This document shows, in pieces, positions 52,786-60,994 of a stretch of DNA of 64,000 nucleotides. The notes beneath the pieces are model-generated. The model worked only from the letters and a program-made list of their open reading frames with translations. It did no database searches and was not told the DNA's origin. The position numbers and the translations under genes are program-made. This DNA is from Bdellovibrio bacteriovorus HD100 (GTDB lineage: Bacteria; Bdellovibrionota; Bdellovibrionia; Bdellovibrionales; Bdellovibrionaceae), in contig NC_005363.1 of assembly GCF_000196175.1 (NCBI RefSeq), positions 992,001 through 1,056,000 on the forward strand, given 5' to 3'. Numbering within the stretch: position 1 is the first letter of the stretch; each line of letters begins with the position of its first letter.

Positions 52786-53461
52786 TCTGATCACCATCCG
52801 GGATTTGTCTTACACCTATGAAGGTCAGAAAAATCCCACGCTGCACGTTCCTGAATTTACGGTGAAAAAGGGCGAAGAGCTGTTTCTTTACGGCCCCAGT
52901 GGCACAGGTAAAACAACGTTGTTAGAGATTCTGGCGGGCGTGCTTCGTCCGACCAGCGGGACTGTGCAGATTCTGGGACGTGACTTTGTTAAAATGTCCG
53001 ATTCCGAGCGTGATTCCTTCCGCGCGGAACATATGGGCTATGTCTTCCAAAGCTTCAATTTGATTCCGTATCTTTCGGTGCGTGAAAACATCGAACTTCC
53101 GCTGCATCTCAGTCCGGCCCGCAAGGCCCGTCTGGGCAGTGTGGATACCGAAATGGTGATCCGTGCTTTGTGTGGCAACCTGGGGATTTCCGACTTGCTG
53201 GAAAAAGGTGTCACGGAACTGAGTGTCGGACAACAGCAGCGTGTGGCTGTGGCCCGCGCCCTTCTGGGGAAACCGGATCTGCTCTTGGCAGACGAACCGA
53301 CTTCGGCCCTGGATGCAGATCACCGCGAAAAATTCCTGAAGCTTCTGTTTGAACTGTCCGAGCTTTATGGCACGACTGTCGTGTTTGTTTCCCATGACCG
53401 CAGCATAGAAAAACTCTTTACGCGTTCAATCTCCTTAGAATCCATTAACAAGGTTGTGTGA
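52772..53461 (+). CDS. ABC transporter ATP-binding protein (MacB/LolD-type)
   Basis: 229 aa from TTG 52772, with GGAGA a few nt upstream (the frame begins at 52751). Walker A GPSGTGKTT, signature LSVGQQQRVAVARAL, Walker B LLLADEPTSALD and the H-loop VSHD are all present. The sequence type (MacB/LolD-like) matches the FtsX-like permease encoded next, whose ATG overlaps this stop (TGATG). Confidence 0.92.
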   Translation: MSSSDLITIRDLSYTYEGQKNPTLHVPEFTVKKGEELFLYGPSGTGKTTLLEILAGVLRPTSGTVQILGRDFVKMSDSERDSFRAEHMGYVFQSFNLIPYLSVRENIELPLHLSPARKARLGSVDTEMVIRALCGNLGISDLLEKGVTELSVGQQQRVAVARALLGKPDLLLADEPTSALDADHREKFLKLLFELSELYGTTVVFVSHDRSIEKLFTRSISLESINKVV

Positions 53462-54723
53462 TGGTCTTTTTGAAGTTGGCAATCAAATCCCTGAAGAATC
53501 GGGCGTTCGCAACAACGCTGACGGTGATCTCCATTGCATTGAGTGTGGCTTTGCTTCTGACTGTCGAGCGCGCCAAGCGGGCCGCGGAAGAGGGCTTCAC
53601 GCAAACCATCAGCAAAACCGATCTGATCGTCGGCGCACGCAGCGGTCCGCTGCAGTTGATTCTGTACACTGTCTTCAATATGGGGAATGCCACTCATAAC
53701 ATTTCCTATGAAACCTATGAAAAAGTAAAAGCACACCCGGCGATTGAATGGACTATTCCTTATTCATTGGGCGATGGCCATCGCGGTTTCCGCGTGGTGG
53801 GTACGACGCAAGACTTCTTCAAACACTATCATTATCGTGGTGACCAGCAGGTGAAGTTTGCTCAAGGCAAAGAGTTTGCTGACATCTGGGATGTGGTGGT
53901 CGGTGCGGATGTAGCCCGTAAGCTGAAATACAGTCTGGGAGATCGCATTGTGGTCGCTCACGGTGTGACCAAGGGCGAAGGCATCTTGCAGCACGATGAC
54001 CGTCCGTTTGTGATTTCCGGTATTCTTGAGCCGACCGGCACGCCATTGGACCGTGCGGTTTACATGTCCCTGCAGGGGATGGAAGCTTTGCACGTGGACT
54101 GGCAAGATGGCGCCGCTCCGGCAATGGACAAAGTCATTCCGCGTGAACAGCTGACGAATGAATTGAAGGTTCACACTATCACGGCGTTCTTTGTGGGGGC
54201 CAAGTCCCGCATCGAAACCTTGAAGCTTCAGCGCGAAATCAACACTTATGAAGGCGAGCCATTGCTGGCGATCATTCCGGGGGCGACATTGAGCGAACTT
54301 TGGAATGGATTGTCTTACGTTGAAGGCGTCCTTCGCATGATTTCCTGGATGGTTGTGGCCGTGGGCTTCATGGCCATGCTGATTGCCTTGACGACAACAC
54401 TGAATGAGCGCCGTCGTGAAATGGCGATCTTGCGTGCGGTGGGTGCGAAATCCAATCAGATTCTGGGGCTATTGGTGTTTGAATCCGCACTTTTGACGGC
54501 AGTGGGTGTGGCGTTGGGGCTTGTGACATCCTGGGGTTTGATCGCGGTGTTGAAACCGTGGATTGAAACCGAGTTTGGTCTGTATCTGGTGGGCCCATGG
54601 GTCACTCGTTATGAATTGATGTATCTGATCATCACTCTGGTTGGCGGGACGCTGATTGGTTTGATTCCGGCTTTGCGTGCGCAGAAGCTGGCCCTGAAAG
54701 ACGGACTGAGCGTTCGTATCTAA
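53461..54723 (+). CDS. FtsX/MacB-like ABC permease
   Basis: 420 aa from ATG 53461. One N-terminal membrane helix, a large periplasmic domain (about 45-290) and three C-terminal helices with the family mark NERRREMAILRAVGA, typical of the FtsX-MacB superfamily. With the ATPase it forms a mechanotransmission-type transporter; the His-rich ZrgA-like and DUF3299 proteins point to zinc uptake. Confidence 0.92.
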   Translation: MVFLKLAIKSLKNRAFATTLTVISIALSVALLLTVERAKRAAEEGFTQTISKTDLIVGARSGPLQLILYTVFNMGNATHNISYETYEKVKAHPAIEWTIPYSLGDGHRGFRVVGTTQDFFKHYHYRGDQQVKFAQGKEFADIWDVVVGADVARKLKYSLGDRIVVAHGVTKGEGILQHDDRPFVISGILEPTGTPLDRAVYMSLQGMEALHVDWQDGAAPAMDKVIPREQLTNELKVHTITAFFVGAKSRIETLKLQREINTYEGEPLLAIIPGATLSELWNGLSYVEGVLRMISWMVVAVGFMAMLIALTTTLNERRREMAILRAVGAKSNQILGLLVFESALLTAVGVALGLVTSWGLIAVLKPWIETEFGLYLVGPWVTRYELMYLIITLVGGTLIGLIPALRAQKLALKDGLSVRI

Positions 54724-54732
54724 AAAAATAAA

Positions 54733-54760
54733 AAACCGCAGGCGTTGCGACCTGCGGTTT
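54733..54760. terminator. Intrinsic terminator, stronger on the minus strand
   Basis: AAACCGCAGG (54733-54742) and CCTGCGGTTT (54751-54760) with an 8-nt loop; on the minus strand it is followed by a long T run, on the plus strand only TTT. Confidence 0.85.
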
Positions 54761-54785
54761 CATGTCTCTTAGGTTTTGGAATTAT

Positions 54786-56690
54786 CTACTGAACAATTTG
54801 TGCAAGCTGGGCACCTCCTACAGCCGGAAGGCCCGTCGTATCAACATTTTCCAGGATCACACCTGGTTTAGCTTTAAAGAAAATATCCACCATCAGACGG
54901 AACTCCACAGCCTGACCGTCTTTGTCTTTGCCGGTTGCCAGACGGGTCAGCAGTTCTTCTTCGGCCACTTCGCTCTCGCCTTGTTTGAACATCAGGAACG
55001 GAGAGCGCAGTTCCGTGCTGTTGCCGTATTTGTCTTTTTCGTTGGCATAAACCACGTGGCAGGCGTTGATCGCAGCGACTTTCGCATCTGCCAGACTGAT
55101 CACTTCACCGGCATCCGCCACCGCGTTGCGATTTTTGTCCACCCAGACTTTGATTTTCTGGCTGTACAGTTCGCCATCCCAAGGGCCCAGGTAATGCTTC
55201 TTTGGATCTTCGGATTGACAGTCTTTTGCCGCCAGCGCCGCCAAAGTTTCAAAACCGTTGGCAAAAGTTTTCTCTTCGCCGTTCACAGACACTTTCATCT
55301 GAGAACCAAACAGGTTTTGGGAGCTTGTAATGCTGCCATCCGCATTCGGAACCACCAGGAAGCCGTCATCAATTTCACGGCTGAAGTGGGTTTTGTTCAC
55401 ATTGTTTGTGGATTCGCGCACAACCAGGTTACCACCCAACCAAGCCGTCATGTGAGTCACTGGCGCCTGGATATTGGCAAGGTTGAAGAAGCTTCCGCCT
55501 TCAAGGCTGGAAGTGCGAACATTTTTTACGCCCAAATCCAGAACCAGCGGAGTGTACTTGGTGCTCATCGCCGTACCTTCGACACCGGAATGAACCAGCC
55601 ACTGGATCAGTTGCGGCACACCTTCGTAAGCAGACAGGGTGCCGACTTTGGAAGTGCGCTGGGAGGAAAGCACGTTGGTCACGAAATCACGCTCGGTCCA
55701 AATAGTTCTTAAAGAGAAGATTTCTTTGAAGGTCAAACGCACTTCATCACCACGGGTCAGGCCTTTGCTTAGTTTGATAAATTCCGGCGTCAGAATACTG
55801 ACGGTCTTCCCGGATTTATCGACAACGTTTTCACGCAAGTCTGCGACATACAGAGCCACGATGTTCGGAGTTCCATCGCCCAGTTTTTTGAACAGTCGGG
55901 GGCTGCCGGAATCAACGACGTCTTCATAGGATTCACCATAGTACAAGTTACGCAGGGAATGGTTTTGCACGGCTAGCACGTCTGCTGGAGCGGTGGCACC
56001 TTCTTGAAAGACTGTCACGGCACCCACGTCATCAACACTGGCAATCGCGCGCACCGTGCTGAAGAAGCATTTTTTACCTGCGATGAATTCACGACGGGCT
56101 TGCTGGTGGTCAGCAATATAGTGGAAGTGATTGGTTTTAACCGCCGTTTTATTGCAGTTCGTGGACCATTTGCAGGCATCCGCCGCACTGTCTTTTTTGG
56201 CCGCGCCAACATAAAATGGTGTCACACCATTGGATTCTTTACGCAGGATGGATCTTTCATGAGACCACTGTGCAATTGCGTCTTCGGCACTGCCGGCAGA
56301 CACGGAAAAGCGCACTGGAATCAAAGAAGTGTCCGCTTTCGCCGCCGCCAGGGCTGCTTGGCGTTCTTCTTCATAACGGTCACTGCCGTCAGCACGCTGA
56401 CGTTCGCAGTTTGAAACAGCTTTGCCGTTCAAGCCGTCGTCAGCGGCAATATTGGGTGTCATGGAATCGTCACCCTGACTGATGTCAGACATGTGTTTAT
56501 ATGGATTGAACGGATCGACTTTCGGTTCTTCGACTTCCGGGATCACCGGCGTCTGACCGAACACGTTGTCCGTCAAAGAGCTTTGTTCAAGGACTGAGGG
56601 GGCAAAACGTACAGGTTGGCTGCAACCGACGACAGCCTCAACAAGCGCTCCACACAGAACAATTTTTGAAAGTTTAGTTACTTTATTCAC
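54786..56690 (-). CDS. Large lipoprotein, unknown function
   Basis: 634 aa from GTG 56690 with GGGGGGAT upstream. Lipobox AVVGC (Cys23), then a Pro/Glu-rich linker and a long globular region with cysteines (NCERQR, ACKWSTNC, KCFFS, KDCQSE, NACHV). A DKNRNAVADAGE segment in the C-terminal third resembles a calcium-binding EF-hand or dockerin loop. Probably co-transcribed with the small secreted gene upstream (37 nt gap). No family recognised. Confidence 0.82.
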   Translation of the reverse strand: MNKVTKLSKIVLCGALVEAVVGCSQPVRFAPSVLEQSSLTDNVFGQTPVIPEVEEPKVDPFNPYKHMSDISQGDDSMTPNIAADDGLNGKAVSNCERQRADGSDRYEEERQAALAAAKADTSLIPVRFSVSAGSAEDAIAQWSHERSILRKESNGVTPFYVGAAKKDSAADACKWSTNCNKTAVKTNHFHYIADHQQARREFIAGKKCFFSTVRAIASVDDVGAVTVFQEGATAPADVLAVQNHSLRNLYYGESYEDVVDSGSPRLFKKLGDGTPNIVALYVADLRENVVDKSGKTVSILTPEFIKLSKGLTRGDEVRLTFKEIFSLRTIWTERDFVTNVLSSQRTSKVGTLSAYEGVPQLIQWLVHSGVEGTAMSTKYTPLVLDLGVKNVRTSSLEGGSFFNLANIQAPVTHMTAWLGGNLVVRESTNNVNKTHFSREIDDGFLVVPNADGSITSSQNLFGSQMKVSVNGEEKTFANGFETLAALAAKDCQSEDPKKHYLGPWDGELYSQKIKVWVDKNRNAVADAGEVISLADAKVAAINACHVVYANEKDKYGNSTELRSPFLMFKQGESEVAEEELLTRLATGKDKDGQAVEFRLMVDIFFKAKPGVILENVDTTGLPAVGGAQLAQIVQ

Positions 56691-56727
56691 GAAAATCCCC
56701 CCGGATTTAAAACTGAATACTTGCGAA

Positions 56728-57012
56728 CTAGTGATTCTGGTCGCGCAGTGATTTCACTTCGACTTCGTCCTCCAGCAGGAATGGATTGTATTTCACCGGA
56801 TTGCGCGTGCTTTGCACGACGGTGATCACTTCACCTTTAAAGGTGCCTTCTGAACTGACATTGCGTGTGATGGTGTTGTTCAGATTCTTGGCGGCAGCGT
56901 TGTTTTCTTCAATCATCTGATTAAAGTCGCCGGTGCCGATACCATCTTTTGCAAAACTCTTAACTGGTGCGATCAGTGTGAATAGTAAAAGTCCGCCCAT
57001 TACCTTCTTCAT
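56728..57012 (-). CDS. Small secreted protein upstream of large lipoprotein
   Basis: 94 aa with a signal peptide (MKKVMGGLLLFTLIAPVKSFA). Asn-rich mature part (IEENNAAAKNLNNTITRN) then a beta segment (GEVITVVQSTRNPV). First gene of the pair with the 54786 lipoprotein; its ribosome site GGGGGGA lies in a small hairpin. Function unknown. Confidence 0.78.
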   Translation of the reverse strand: MKKVMGGLLLFTLIAPVKSFAKDGIGTGDFNQMIEENNAAAKNLNNTITRNVSSEGTFKGEVITVVQSTRNPVKYNPFLLEDEVEVKSLRDQNH

Positions 57013-57309
57013 AGCATCCCCCCGTGGGGAATCTCCTAAAGCAACGCTCAGGCCAGCGCTTAAGTGATTGAAATCGCATGAAGGGGGCTGTTCACGATTT
57101 GGTGGTGTTACCGTTCCTTAATCTCTGTGGGTGCTTGATTTGTCTGGGATAAACCTGAAAATCGCCCAGTGTTTAAACATGGGAATGGGATGTACAGTCC
57201 GCTAACAGGGGGTGGGGAACGTCAACCAGCTTTTAGACAGTGACCAGGGTATCAACGGCGATAAGCAATAGGTTGCTTTAAAAGCGGCAAGGGAAATGCA
57301 AGGGTAGTG
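57013..57309. other. Divergent intergenic region, no gene seen
   Basis: About 300 nt between the divergent 57012 and 57326 genes; it should hold both promoters. I see no near-consensus promoter and no credible gene. Confidence 0.5.
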
Positions 57310-57325
57310 GATTCCGGGGGGAATC
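57310..57325 (+). promoter_or_regulatory. Ribosome-site hairpin of small lipoprotein
   Basis: GATTCC-GGGG-GGAATC directly before the ATG at 57326: a 6-bp palindrome whose loop and right arm form the purine-rich ribosome site. Confidence 0.4.
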
Positions 57326-57541
57326 ATGCGTATCAATCTTAAGCTAGTGCTTTTGTGTCTGCTGCTTATTAATATTGTATCCTGCGCCAGCGTGGGAACG
57401 AAGGATCCCACCCGACAGGTTCACGTGACGGAAGCCTTTATATATCCGGAGTATAGACAGACTGTTTCTGTGGCAGAAGAGTTCAGCCGCAAGCAGGTGG
57501 CGGCGGCAAGCACTTCACGCGCTCCCGCCAGCGTGCCCTAG
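57326..57541 (+). CDS. Small lipoprotein
   Basis: 71 aa with a lipobox NIVSC (Cys20) and a short mature part (ASVGTKDPTRQ through ASVP), Ala/Ser-rich at the end. Its ATG abuts a palindromic ribosome site. Convergent 4-nt overlap (CTAG) with the cyclase gene. Function unknown; probably membrane-tethered. Confidence 0.75.
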   Translation: MRINLKLVLLCLLLINIVSCASVGTKDPTRQVHVTEAFIYPEYRQTVSVAEEFSRKQVAAASTSRAPASVP

Positions 57542-59367
57542 GCGGCGTCTTTGATTTTGACCTTGTCAGCGGCTTCCGCTTCATAGTCAGAATAGGCCGT
57601 GCGCACTTCGACCATCGAGCCATCTTCCGCTCGATAACCACGCACCTTGAACATTTTCAAAGCCTCCGAGCGTCCTTTGACCTCGGCGGCACCGGCAAGT
57701 TCGGTCTTGAAGTCTTCACCGATTTTTTCGATGACAGTGTCTGAAATCAACAGATCCGCACCGAAAGCCTTGGTGGAGGCTTCAATTCGCGAAGCCGTGT
57801 TCACCGTGTTTCCGATCACCGTGTACTCCATACGCTCATCTGAACCGATGGTTCCGGAAATTGCTTTTCCGGCGTGCAGCCCCATACCGATGTTGATCGG
57901 TGGCTGTTCGCGGGCAATGCGGCGTTCATTCAGGCCTTCCAAAGCACGGCGCATTTCCAGGCACGCACGCACCGCCTGCTGGGCATCTTTGTCCGAGCTT
58001 TTCGGAGCTCCCCAGACAGCCATGATCGCATCGCCGATGAATTTATCCACGACCCCGCCATGAGAGTTGATGATTTTAACCATCACACCAAAGTATTCGT
58101 TCAGCATTTCAACGACCTCTTCCGGAGATCTTTTTTCCGAGAAAGCGGTGAAACCGCGAATATCCGAGAAGAAGACGACGACGTCCTTGGTCTGACCGCC
58201 GACACCGATATCGTTGTTGATCAAGTCTTCGGCCACCGAGGAACCGTGGAATTTCGAGAACAGGTTTTTCACCTTGTCACGTTCCTTCAAACCTTCCGTC
58301 ATGTGATCAAAGGCCTCGGCCAGATCGCCCACTTCGTCATGGGATTTCACCTGGGCGCGGGCTTTGACATTGAAGTTGCCCTTTGAAACGAGGTTGATCA
58401 TTTCCGCCAGTTTTTCAATCGGGGAGGTCAGGGTCATGGAGAACAGGAAGATAAAGAAGATCGCCATGGAAATAGCGGAACCCGCAACAAAGATCGCCCG
58501 GCGTTTGACCTCGCGGGAAACTTCCAGGATGGTTTCTTCTGACGTCTGGGAAATCACAGTCGCACCGTAAGACGTTTTTACGGACGCGCCAAAATAGTCC
58601 TTGTCGTTGTCAGGATTCAGGAACTTGGTTTGAAATTGCGGAGATTTCTGTGTCAGGGCTTTTTGCACGATCGGGTACTTCGCCATGTTCAGGCGCGCCA
58701 TGGCTTTTTGTTCGTCCTTATGGGCCAGAAGCTCACCATGACGGTCAATCAGGTATTGAGTGCGTTCTGACGGGTCCGTGAAGGGTTTTTCAAACGGCGC
58801 CAGGGACACATCGGCCAGGGCCACGTGAGTGATTTTGCCCTGTTCATCGCGGATCAGGGGAATGCCAATTGTGATCATCGCCGGAGCCTTTGGGTAAGTG
58901 GCATTCTTAATTTCGATGCTTCCCTGAGCCACGGAACGGATCGGGAACTTCTGCCAGGAACGCACGTGAATCATATAAGTGGAGTTAAGACCATAAGGCT
59001 TCAGCACGTCCTCTTTCACACGACGAGCCACGGTTTCCACGCTGGTGCCGTCCAGCTTCAGAACTTCCAGGGAAATAAAGTTTTTGTCTTTGGTGAAATT
59101 GAAATCAAAGTCGTCGCCGGTTTCCACTTGAGAGCTGGCGCCCTTGGTCAGCAGGGAGGCCGTGCCGCGGGTCTTGTCCACCAGATTGGCGATGATGTTT
59201 TCGATTTCTTTTGCTTTGGCAGCGGCGGATTCCAGGTTCGCGATGTCAACCTGCTCGGCCGCTTTTTTCTCAAAGTAAGAGGATGAAATCCAGGTGATCG
59301 TCCCGGTGGCGGCGACCAGGATCAGGATTGTGACTGTAATGAGTTTTGTCGAAATCGGTATTCTCAT
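57538..59367 (-). CDS. Membrane-bound class III adenylate cyclase with periplasmic sensor
   Basis: 609 aa from ATG 59367 (AGGAGAGA upstream). Two membrane helices (about residues 5-27 and 305-330) bracket a Cache-like periplasmic domain; then HAMP (TLTSPIEKLAEMINLVS) and the class III catalytic domain. Metal site FSDIRGFTAFSEK, VDKFIGDAIMAVWG with the adenine-contacting Lys, and NTVNTASRIE are all intact, so cAMP production is likely. Third gene of the FecR/barrel operon (13 nt gap). Confidence 0.92.
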   Translation of the reverse strand: MRIPISTKLITVTILILVAATGTITWISSSYFEKKAAEQVDIANLESAAAKAKEIENIIANLVDKTRGTASLLTKGASSQVETGDDFDFNFTKDKNFISLEVLKLDGTSVETVARRVKEDVLKPYGLNSTYMIHVRSWQKFPIRSVAQGSIEIKNATYPKAPAMITIGIPLIRDEQGKITHVALADVSLAPFEKPFTDPSERTQYLIDRHGELLAHKDEQKAMARLNMAKYPIVQKALTQKSPQFQTKFLNPDNDKDYFGASVKTSYGATVISQTSEETILEVSREVKRRAIFVAGSAISMAIFFIFLFSMTLTSPIEKLAEMINLVSKGNFNVKARAQVKSHDEVGDLAEAFDHMTEGLKERDKVKNLFSKFHGSSVAEDLINNDIGVGGQTKDVVVFFSDIRGFTAFSEKRSPEEVVEMLNEYFGVMVKIINSHGGVVDKFIGDAIMAVWGAPKSSDKDAQQAVRACLEMRRALEGLNERRIAREQPPINIGMGLHAGKAISGTIGSDERMEYTVIGNTVNTASRIEASTKAFGADLLISDTVIEKIGEDFKTELAGAAEVKGRSEALKMFKVRGYRAEDGSMVEVRTAYSDYEAEAADKVKIKDAA

Positions 59368-59380
59368 AGTTCTCTCCTGA

Positions 59381-60994
59381 TCAGAAGCTCCACTCGGCAA
59401 AGACGTTTAGATAGTTACCAATGATGGTGGACTCGTTGACGTCTCCGTCAGAGGCGAAGCTGTCCGTTCCGGTTTTCGCCTTGTAGGACATTTTGTCTTC
59501 TCGCATGGCATAGCCAATCAACCCGGTGAATCTTGGTGTGAAACGATAACTTCCCAGGAAGCCGAATTGAGTCGACATTTTGGGTTCCATCGGCTCACCG
59601 TTGGGTGTGCTGATTTTCATCAGGGACATGTAAAGGTGGGCATTCACCTGAATTCCCAGTTTCGGTGTCAGGGAGTACCAGTACTCGGCACCGAAGTGCG
59701 GGCCGGCAGAGCTGATTTTTAGATCTTCTGAAGATCCAGAGAAGGGGTCACCCACAGTTTCAGGCAGTTCCTTGTAGTAAGGGCCTGCCTGGAAACGCAC
59801 TTCACCACGGTCACCCAAGGCGCGGCGGTAAACGGCATTGGCTTCGGCGGAAGCGAATGTCTGGGTTTTTCCATTGAAGGTGAAACCACTCATGTCGATG
59901 ATTCCTAAAAAGCCCCAAGGTGTGTGCGGACTGAACCAGCCCACACCCAGACGACCTGTGCCGCCCAGAGCTTTATAGCCCACGGACGAGTTTTTCTCCG
60001 GGTTGACGCCCTGATAGGACATTTCTGTGATCAGATAGCTTGCAACCGCATACCATCCGGTGACGCGATCAATGGATTTACGAACCAAAGCGGTGTATTC
60101 CGCGGCCGGAGAACGATCCCCACTGCGCACCGAGAAGGATTGTTTCGCCAGGGGAGCAGACGGGCGCAGATCAGACTTTGCGCGAACCACAACCTGGTAT
60201 TTTCCGCCCGGAAGACTTTCATCAAATGGCAGGGTGTCTTGCTGATAGTTTTCATAGACTTTCAGTTTTTCCCATTTTTTATCGGCTGTGTTGTACTTCA
60301 ACAGGTAGACGTCATAGCTGGAGACATGATCTGGACGAGTCCATTTCAGCTCCCGGACGAAATCACTTTCTGGTTTTTCAATGCGTGGATTTTCAACCGG
60401 CTTGCCCAGCAGGGTGAACTGACCCACGGCGGTCGCATCACTGGTGATGCCTTCACTGTTGCTTGATGAAACTTTCCACGTATAGTGCGAAGCCACGGGG
60501 ACTTTCACCTTATAGGACGGATCCTTCAGCGTTTCCGTGATCTGGGTTTTGCCGTCATCAGAAGTCAGAACGAAGTGATATTGGTCGGCGCCGCCCACCG
60601 GAGCCCATTTGAACTCCAGCGAAGTGGTGTCGGTTTCTTTGGTGGCCATTTTCACACGGGCCCCCGGGAATTTCAGCACGGCGGTTTCCAGTCCGACGTT
60701 GAATTCGCTCGGTTCACTCCAGTCGCCGGGAACGCCACGATAGTCGCGCGAACGCAGCTTCATCATGTATTTGCCCGGAGTCAGCCGGCCATTCCAGGCG
60801 GCCTCAGTGACTTTGAAGGTGAAAGTTTTGGCGTCTTCGCCTTTGGCTTTGACTTGTTTCAGCTCGATTTCATAGGACTTGGCGTTCTCAATGGCCTCCC
60901 ACTCGAAGTTCACCAGACGGCGATAAGGCGCCGCCAGAACCATCGAGGTCCAGAAAGAGATCATTAATAAAATGAACGCACTGCCTAACTTCAT
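59381..60994 (-). CDS. Fibronectin-like/outer-membrane beta-barrel protein
   Basis: 537 aa with a signal peptide (MKLGSAFILLMISFWTSMVLA). Three immunoglobulin/fibronectin-III-like repeats (WEAIENAKSYEIELKQ, then FKWAPVGGADQYHFVLTS and ELKWTRPDHVSSYDVYLL), followed by an aromatic strand-rich barrel ending in WSF (FAEWSF). Middle gene of the operon: its ATG overlaps the FecR stop (TGATG). An outer-membrane partner for the FecR-domain protein is a reasonable guess. Confidence 0.85.
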   Translation of the reverse strand: MKLGSAFILLMISFWTSMVLAAPYRRLVNFEWEAIENAKSYEIELKQVKAKGEDAKTFTFKVTEAAWNGRLTPGKYMMKLRSRDYRGVPGDWSEPSEFNVGLETAVLKFPGARVKMATKETDTTSLEFKWAPVGGADQYHFVLTSDDGKTQITETLKDPSYKVKVPVASHYTWKVSSSNSEGITSDATAVGQFTLLGKPVENPRIEKPESDFVRELKWTRPDHVSSYDVYLLKYNTADKKWEKLKVYENYQQDTLPFDESLPGGKYQVVVRAKSDLRPSAPLAKQSFSVRSGDRSPAAEYTALVRKSIDRVTGWYAVASYLITEMSYQGVNPEKNSSVGYKALGGTGRLGVGWFSPHTPWGFLGIIDMSGFTFNGKTQTFASAEANAVYRRALGDRGEVRFQAGPYYKELPETVGDPFSGSSEDLKISSAGPHFGAEYWYSLTPKLGIQVNAHLYMSLMKISTPNGEPMEPKMSTQFGFLGSYRFTPRFTGLIGYAMREDKMSYKAKTGTDSFASDGDVNESTIIGNYLNVFAEWSF

